Assembly (NCBI GenBank): GCA_030704615.1
Contig: CM060733.1
Coordinates: 76,424,907 to 76,484,906, forward strand
DNA: 60,000 nucleotides
From: Takakia lepidozioides
Taxonomy: Eukaryota; Streptophyta; Takakiopsida; Takakiales; Takakiaceae
Reading direction: 5' to 3'
The notes beneath the pieces are model-generated. The model searched no databases. It was given only the letters and a program-made list of their open reading frames with translations, and was not told the origin of the DNA. The first letter of the stretch is position 1; the number at the start of each line of letters is the position of its first letter. This document shows positions 36,301-45,300 of this stretch, piece by piece. The position numbers were made by a program, and so were the translations under genes.

Positions 36301-39300
36301 TTGGATGAGCTTGGGTATGATGTCATTTTCAGAAACAATGCTTGCAACATCTAGAAGGGCAACGAGGAACTCTGCTATGGAGTGAAGGAGCAGAGACTCT
36401 ACAAGCTTTTGAGTACATCTGGAACTCAGGAGGAGGCCAATGTTGGGGACACAATGGACACTGCACCATTGTGGCATAGAAGGTTGGGTCACTTGGGGAC
36501 ACAAGCGATCAAGGATCTTCAAAAGTTGGCGTTGGGACTGAATGTGGACTGGTCACATGAGCTACAGTTCTGTGAATGATGTGCTAAAGGGAAACAGCAC
36601 AAGTCATCAATGCCCAAGGAATCTGCCACAAGAGCCAAGGAGAGGCTGGAGTTGATACACACAGATGTGTGTGGCCCCATGAACAACATCACTGGGAGGA
36701 TCTAGGTACTTTGTCACCTTCACTGATGACATGAGTAGAAAGAACTTTCTTATCCCTTGAGAGAGAAAGGTCAAGTGCTGCAGGTCTTTAAGCAATTTGT
36801 GCATGAAGTAGAAAACCAGCTGGACCTCAAAGTCAAGGTTCTGAGGAGCGATGGTGGGGGGGAATTCCTAAATCAGGAATTCAAAACTATCTTGCTGAGA
36901 AAGGCATAAAGAGCCAAGTAACAGTGAGGGACAGTCCAGCCCAGAATGGAGTGGCAGAGAAATTAAACAGAACACTGGTTGAGAAGGCTAGATGTATGCT
37001 ACAGACCTCACGCCTTGGACCAGAGTTTTGGGGAGAGGCGATCAGTACTGCCACCTATCTGAAAAATTTGAGTCCCACGCGAGCTTTGAAAGACATGACT
37101 CCAGAGGAGGCGTGGAGTGGGAAGAAGCCAAACCTGAAGCATCTAAGAGTTTTTGGTTGTGCTGCTTATGCATTGATACCTGACGAGCAAAGAAGCAAGT
37201 TGGATGCCAAGTCAGAAAGATGTATCTTCATTGGGTATGATCTAGGTTGCAAGGGGTACAAGGTCTAGAACCAAGAGGTCAATCAGGAGTAGAGATGTCA
37301 TGTTTGATGAGGATAATTTTGGGAAAGAGACAAAGCCCAAGGACCTGTCCGTTCCTGTGATAATCCCTGATGTGGGAGAAAAAAAAAAAAACAACCAGTA
37401 CTAAAGGTTTACACTCGAAGGGAGAAGGTGGCGAAGAAACCAGAAGAGGATGAAGATTCTGAAGATCGGGATCCTATTGACAAGGATATAGAAGGTCAGG
37501 AAGGATCAGTAACCCCCCAGAAAGGTTTGGAGCTAATGTGGCAGAAGGACTGACTGGTCTGACTATGGATGACATAGGGCAGATGGAAAGTTGTTTCCAT
37601 GCCCTTGATGATCCAGAGGAGCCAGCCACCCTCAATGACGCTTTGGCAAGGGATGATGCCAATGAGTGGGAGGGAGCTGTACTAGAGGAGATGAAATCTC
37701 TAAAAGAAAACCAGACTTGGGAGCTGGTAACACTGCCTGGTGGTATAAAGGCGGTAGATTGCAAGTGGGTTTTCAAAGTGAAAAGAGGACCCAACAATGA
37801 GATAGTGAAGTACAAGGCCAGATTTGTGGCCAAAGGTTTCACACAGACTGCAGGGCTTGACTACAATGAAACTTTTGCCCCGGTGGCAAAGTTCACCTCC
37901 ATCCGATGTTTACTGGCATTGGCAGCGAAGCATGACTGGGAGATAGAACACATGGACGTGAAGACTGCATTCTTGAATGGGGATCTCCAGGAGGAGATCT
38001 ACATGAAACAACCAGAAGGCTTCCAAGAAGGTGATAAGGTGTGTCGGCTCAAGAAATCGTTATATGGACTCAAACAGGCATCGAGGACATGGTATAAGAA
38101 GATCAATAACTACTTGACAGGCCAAGGTTTTGTAAGGAGTACAGCTGATCAGAGCATTTACTACATGACATCAGGTGTCATGATAATAGCACTCTATGTG
38201 GATGACCTGCTACTGATCAGCGACAACAAGGATGCCATGCGCAGGCAGAAGCATGATTTGAGTGAAACCTTTGAGATGGTTGATCTTGGAGCCGTGAACT
38301 ACCTACTTGGAATTCAGATTCTGAGGGACAGGAAGGCGAGAACTATAAAGTTGAGCCAAGAGAGGTATGTCAGGAATGTTGTTGCGAAGTTTGGTATGCA
38401 AGACTGCAAACCAGCACCAATACCATTGGAAACCGGCTGCAAGCTGAGTAAGGAAATGGAGCCAAAATCTCCAAGTGAGATTGAGGAAATGGCTAAGGTT
38501 CCATATCAGCAAGCCATGGGATCTCTGATGTATGCAATGATTGGCACCAGGCCAGACATTGCCTATGCAGTGGGAATGCTTAGTAAATTCATGCACAACC
38601 CAGGACCTCAGCATTGGAAAGCACTCAAGAGGGTGATTAGATATTTGAAAGGGATTGCGGATATATGTCTAACTTACAACAAGCAAGACACTAGAGCATC
38701 ACTAGAAGGATACAGTGATGCAGATTGGGCAGGAGACACAGATGAGAGGAGATCCATATCTGCCTACTGCTTTGTAATGAGTGGAAGTGCTATGAGCTGG
38801 AGCAGCAAAAGACAGCAAACCACAGCTCTATCCTCGACTGAGTCAGAGTATATGGCTCTGAGTCAGAGTATATGGCTCTGACTCATGCAGCTAAAGAAGC
38901 CATTTGGATTCGAAGGCTTCTTGGTGAACTTGGCTTCAGTCAAGAACAGCCAACGAAAGTGCATGCTGATAACAGGAGCAGCATTGAGCTGAGCAAGAAT
39001 CTTGTTCATCACGCCCGGACCAAGCACATAGATATCAAACATCATTTCATTAGAGAAATGATTGGTTTGGAGATTGAGTTGGTTTACTGTAGGACTGAGG
39101 ACATGGCAGCTGATGCACTCACAAAGGCTCTATCCAAAGAAAATCATTCTAGATGCATGGAATTGATTGGGTTAAGCCTCAATCCTCGCTGAGTGGGAGT
39201 GTTAGAAGTCAGCTCAGATTTAGTTAGCTAGGGTTCTGTTAGGGTTTTTTGACGGCTAGGGATAGTTCTACCAGAAGGTTCCAGCCACCAGAAGTTTCTA

Positions 39301-42300
39301 GAGAACTCATGTAGGATTTAAGAGAAAGGCTGAGGCAATGCCCAGCACTTCTTCTAGCATTTTGGATGTGCTATCCTAGTAGATTGCAGAGAGAGGAGGA
39401 GGAGAAGTCCAGCATCTACTTTTGTAAGTTCTTTCTTTTGCAGTAAGGAGCATTCTTGTTAGGACTGACACTTCTTGTTAGTACTAACTCTTTGGTTGGT
39501 TTAGGCTGTCAGTTTTTGTACTGCTGCTTGTGCTAGAAGCTATCTGTCAATATCACTAGGAGATAGAGGACAGGTCGAGTTTCCAACGGGGAGCACATCC
39601 AACAACAGTCCTCACTCTCTGGAGGAGACAGTCTCGGCTACCTTGCGAGAGGAACAGCAACGAGCTTTCAAAGCCCTTAACATCATGGTCACTGGGAAGC
39701 TAGGGGGCCTTGCTGAGGGGGACCCTCTTGATGCTGCCACCAGCCTTATCCAGCAAAACCTTGCTCTCCCACGGGGCGCGAGTGGCATTGAAAGGGCTTG
39801 GCGTGCAGGATCTTCAGAGCACAAAGTCCTCTTCATTAGATTCAAGGACAAGGGTGCTCGGGATAGAGTCCTCAGGCAGAGGCCTCAATTGAGAGGTCAG
39901 GGTATGTACCTCAACGATGACTTGATCCATTTGCAATACAACGCCATGCGGGTGCAACTCTTGCAGGTTAAGCAAGCTCGAGCTCAAGGGCACTATGTCG
40001 TGTACTGAGATGGGAGGGTAATTGTCCGGGAGCACGAACGTCGCCCCTCTAGCTCTAAATAGGGGTTGGGGCACCATGAGACCAACGCACGCTCACATCT
40101 ACACATTGGCTCATGGAACTGTAATGGCTCGTTGTGGAGCCACCCTCAAGGGCTTCTAGATATTCTTTCCAAGTGTGATGTTCTTTTTCTTTTGGAAACT
40201 CATGCATATGAAGGAAAGGACCCCCCTTTTATTCTCGGGTATAGCTTTCAGTCAGTGATTCGTCCACGTACAGGTCTCAAAGGATCTGGAGGTGTGGCTT
40301 GTTACTTTGCTGACTGGCTTCTCCCACTTATCTCCTTCCCATACAAAGACCCACTGGCAAGGTACATTTGGTGTCACATCAAAGGCTACAACATCCTGCT
40401 GGCGGGATGTTATTTTGCTCTGGCCGCATCTCCGCACAGCGGCCTACATATTCGAACAGATTCACCATATGTTCCATTGGAAGACGATATGGCCCGTCTC
40501 CGTACCCCACAAACGGATATTTTCTTGGTTGGAGATTTCAACGCCCGTACAAGATCACTACAGGCCCCCACCTTCGACCACACAGATCCTCTACACATCC
40601 AATGCTCGCATACGGAATTGGAGAGGCAAAGTGCAGATTTCTCTTGCGAAATCACAAGTTACGGTCTCCATCTACTCAAGTTTTGTGAAACTCAGGGGCT
40701 GTCCATTTACAATGGAACAACCAACTTCAAATCCTCCAGCCAGTTCACTTGCCACACGTACGGCCAAAGCGTGGTTGACTATCTCTGGGGAGCCCCAACA
40801 AGCCTGATAGAATAAGCTCCTTTTACATCACGAGGTACCCGGATTCTGATCACTCTTGCCTTTCCTTTGCATTTCCTTCCATCTCCCTCCCCATGAGGAT
40901 CCCCTCTGCGTCTCTTCCCTTACACCTACGTATCCACTTTAATACCCCTTTCTCTCACTTACACGACGCCGAGTATGAAACATACCTAGCGTCAACCCTC
41001 CCTTCCATTCTACATCTATCATCTCCTAACGACAAGGCTACACATCTTACTCAAGCCCTTTGGGACTCAGCCCTGCGATCCTTTCCCGTCACCCTTCCAT
41101 CTACCTCCTCACCCTTCTCCACTCGTCGTTACGCACCATTTTATGATGAGGAATGCAAGACTGCTAGACGTCGCATCAAATTTTTATTACTTGATACCAA
41201 TTCTTCTCCAGAGTCCACTAATCTTGCTCTTAAGCACTATAAGTCCCTCATTAGATCCAAAAAGCAAGCCTACACCATCAAGTTGCAATCTTCTTTCCTT
41301 GCTAAAATCAGATTTTATCCTCAATCTTTTTGGTCCCTCCTTAAACCTCATAGAGATCCCCCCCCAATCACTGACATTCATGTCTGGCATGAATATGCAC
41401 AGTCTTTGTACCATTCCCCAACCCAAACTCCTTCTCCTATAACCTCTAAACCCCTTCACTTCTCTCTCTTTACTACAGCCAATGTCAGTAAGGCAATCAA
41501 GAAGCTGCAAAATGGCAGAGCGGTGGACATTTCAGGACTTCAGAGTGAATTCATCAAGCATGTTGCACCTACTTTAGCCCCTTTTATAGCTAACCTCTTC
41601 AATGAGGTGGTGCAACGGGGCTTTCCAACAGAGTGGACAAAGAGCATCATCCACCCACTTTTTAAGAGCGGTGACAGGCTCGCACCGACAAACTATCGTA
41701 CTATCATGGTGTCCTCATTACTTGCTAAACTGTTTGGGGCAGTAGTGGCCATGGAATTGGATGATTGGGCTGAGTACTCTCGCATTTGTGCTGAGGGACA
41801 GGCTGGTTTCCGTCGAAACCGATCTACTATTGACCACATCTTCACTCTTCAAGTTATGGTGGAAAGTGCACGTTATGACAAAAGAATGGTCTATGTTTGC
41901 TTCGTGGACTTTCACAAAGCCTTTGATTCAGTTCCTCGGGACCTTCTCTTCCAACGGCTCCATAGAGTGGAAGTCCCTCCAGACATCCTTTGTGCCATCT
42001 CTTCTATGTATGAGATTGTCACTGGCATGGTCAACGTCGCTGGTGAATTCTCAGCCGAGATCCACAGCAACATTGGAGTCAAACAGGGCTGCCCCCTTTC
42101 ACCTACCCTGTTCGGGATCTACATTGACGCCTTGGAGAATTACATATCAAAAAACCATGGGGTTGGGGTCCCATTGGATGGGGGACCAACCCAATCAGAA
42201 TCCTCTATGCTGATGATGTTGCCCTTTTGGCACAATCCCCGGTCTTTCTGCAATGCCATCTCAAAATTTTGGAACAGTTCTGCAAAGACTATGGGATGCA

Positions 42301-45300
42301 GGTCAATCTTAGCAAGACCAAGATCATGGTCTTCAATGGCCAGGCTGATCGTAGATTCATCTTCAACCAGCAGGAAATTGAGATTGTGAAATTATACCGG
42401 TACCTAGGTCTGGTTATCCACTCCCCCAAGTTTCACTTTGCAGCCACTGCCTTGGACAGGTTGACTAAAGGTAAGGCGGCCTCCGTCCGCCTTCAGGCCA
42501 AATGCAAGCAAATACATCTGCGGCATCCCCCGACCAAAAAGTGGCTGTTTGACACCGTCGTCAGCCCTGCTACCATCTATGGTTGTGAGTTCTGGGCACC
42601 TGGTGTCCCTGTCTCCTGGTGGGAAAAGAATTTGGAACCATTACAGTCATCTTTTCTCCAAGCAATGCTTGGCGCCAGGAGCACAATTCCATCTCAGATC
42701 CTAGGTGCAGAGTTCGCATGTGTACCATTGCAATCCGAGGCCCTCTTCAGGCTTACAATCTTTCTCCATAGATTGCAGGCCCTTCCACCCAAAGGGCTAG
42801 TGGCAAGGGCCCTCACAACATCTATGAGGCTCAAAGCTGCAGTTTTCAGGAACTCCTGGTATGCTCGAGTTGACAGTTTATTTCAACGTAACGGACTTTC
42901 TACTGCTTTCCTATTACCAGTGAACCAAGATGAGGTGGACATCACATCCAGACATGACCGCAACAGACTCATTCGGAGAGAGCTTATGGAATTACATGTC
43001 AAGAGAACTTGGATGCTACCCAATCTCACGGCAAAGCTCCACTTCTATCGAGAGACATTCCTGGTGCTCCGCGATGATAGAATCTTGAGACCAAATTACC
43101 TTTCAGCACCCTTATCTCCTTCCCTCTTGAGGGCATTGGGGTGGTTCAGGGTGGGTTCCCACAACCTACGGATAGAGACTGGCAGACACAAATACTGAAG
43201 CACAGATATTCCAAAGCAGAATGACGGTCTGTGCTGTATGTAGGTAGCTTGTATAATGCAAGACATAACAAATGGCTTGCTTCTCCAACAATCCAAATCA
43301 ATTAGAGTTACTAGGTATCACACCACTGGGACATCGCACAGTGTACTCGTCCACATCAACTGCAGGCAGTGCAACTCGTACCTGTTCATCACCCACAATG
43401 AACATACTTTTGACAATTGTCACTTGCATATAACCCATTGCCAACCCCTTGTTTCTCCCCCCTATTAGCTTATGTGTGTGTGTCCTCATTCCTACACCAA
43501 AATGAAGAGACTCACCTGAGCCAGAGGTGAGATGCGAGGACTCACACCACCTTCACGCTCCACCTGTGCCACTGTGCATGCTATTCTCAGTTCCCTGAAA
43601 ACCCCCCAGAAAAAAAGACAGAAGCAGTCTCAATAAGGGCAACATAGAAGACTAGTCTCATATCCAAATACATCTACCAGATGAGCGCAAGATTTTCCCT
43701 CTACAACACAAATTGAACACTCTTGCATGAGTGTGCACACCCTTTTCAAATTGCGGTGCAACTGGCAGTGGAAAAAATCAAGAGAAAAGGTCCAACCTCA
43801 CAGTTTCGCCTCCAAACATGGCTGCTAGAAACTGTCCATCAGGCTTCAGTGCCGTCCTGCACTAGATAGAACTTATGACCAGGGTTAATTCTTTTCTGCA
43901 TTTGTACCATGAAGAGGGAAAAACAATACAAGTACATGTAATATCCCCTGAAAGTATTTGCAACACTTCCTCAATGTGTGCAACACTTCCTAATTTGTTT
44001 TGACAACGATGATTATACATGTCCAGAGCGAAGCTCATGTCGTGCGCATACGTATCGCTACACAACTACATCGCTGTCCAAACCACACCACACATATATG
44101 CACAATAAAGTAGTCTGCCACAATCGCCCCCCTAGCTGGTGGATAGGTCCATCTAACTCCAGATAGCTACAAGATGTAATAGCCACAGCCGTACTAAGTC
44201 CTCTATCATGGGAAAACCTGCAACGGGAGGACCGCCTATGTCCAGCTTGCATAGGGCGCAGCAAGGAAATTGAAACTGAAGAACACTTCTTCTTCTACTG
44301 CCCTCTATACTACGAGATCCGTGGGAGATTTCACTGTTTATTCAGTGGAACCCAAACTCTCACTGATGTCTTTCACTATGAGGATCAAAAATGCGTGGCA
44401 GCTTACTTACACGAGGCCTTCACCCTTAGACAATCGTTAGAACATTAATTGTGGTTTCTGGATTTGTTCCTCTCTCATGTTTTCTTCCATTTTGTCCCAT
44501 AAGCTCTACGAGCTTTCCGCGGACGTTATAAAGCACCATTTCATTTCATTTCATTTCTGTGTCTTTTATTCTTTCTTGTTTCTTGCTTTCATTTTGTTCC
44601 ATAAGCTCTTTGAGTTTTCTGGGGATGTTATAAAGTTCCATTTCATTTCTCTTGTCCCATAAGCTCCTTGATCTTTCCGCGGACATTTTAAGTACCACTT
44701 CATTTCATTTCTCTTTCTGTCCTTTGGAGCTGTTCCTATTACATGTCTCTTGGGCCCTTTGGGTTTCCTGCACCAGTAATTATTTCATTCTTCTTTCCTT
44801 CTCAGATCAGTGATTTCTTGCAGCTTACCTGCATCGAAGCCTCCGGCTTCTGGACTAGTGGACAACAGTCTAGCCAGTAGCTTTAGTGGCCTGGTGGAGC
44901 AGGTTGCTCTTGTTTCTTTGTTTGCCCATATGCTTTCGAAGCTTTTAGGAAGTTGCCTTCTCTAAATTAGCCAGTAGCTTTAGTGGCCTAGTGGAGCAGG
45001 TTGTTCTTTGTTTCTTTGTTTGGCCATATGCTTTCAAAGCTTTTGCGGAGTTGCCTTCTCTAGATGGCTGTCATAATTGTCCTTTTTGTACATAATAAAT
45101 TGTTGTCGCCTGCCTCTTTTAGAACCCATATATTACTTCATCACATCTGCTCTCCTCCATACCTCTTTAAATCCCACTGTTGAAGTGCAGGTGGGTGACA
45201 AGCTGGGGGTGTCACCAGATGCCTTACTTCTTACAGCAGTGCAACTGTCAGACACTTACATAGGCAACTGTGAAGATGTTGTGGACCATGAAGAGGGCTG

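Larger units (their letters stand above)
34819..39588 (+). mobile_element. Ty1/Copia LTR retrotransposon nested in LINE ORF1
   Basis: 389-bp LTRs at both ends, 5-bp target duplication GGGAG (34814-34818 and 39589-39593), tRNA-type PBS after the 5' LTR, purine-rich GAGTGGGAG before the 3' LTR. Domain order gag, protease, integrase, RT, RNase H is the Copia order. The coding part has at least six stops or shifts. Confidence 0.95.
34754..44740 (+). mobile_element. Second LINE, interrupted by a Copia element and by a 1-kb insertion
   Basis: ORF1 begins at 34754 ([20 protein letters not shown]), is cut after codon 21 by the Copia element (34819-39588), resumes at 39594 and ends at 40008. ORF2 runs 40066-43198 with endonuclease and RT. 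The zf-RVT C-terminus lies at about 44205-44450, separated from the body by about 1 kb of unrelated DNA. The 3' UTR ends in several tail modules. Confidence 0.8.

Noticed and set aside
43363-43425. CRQC...H...C pattern as a zinc knuckle of the LINE
   Set aside because: The true LINE knuckle (CPACIGR...H...C) lies intact at 44.2 kb, and nothing around the pattern resembles LINE protein.
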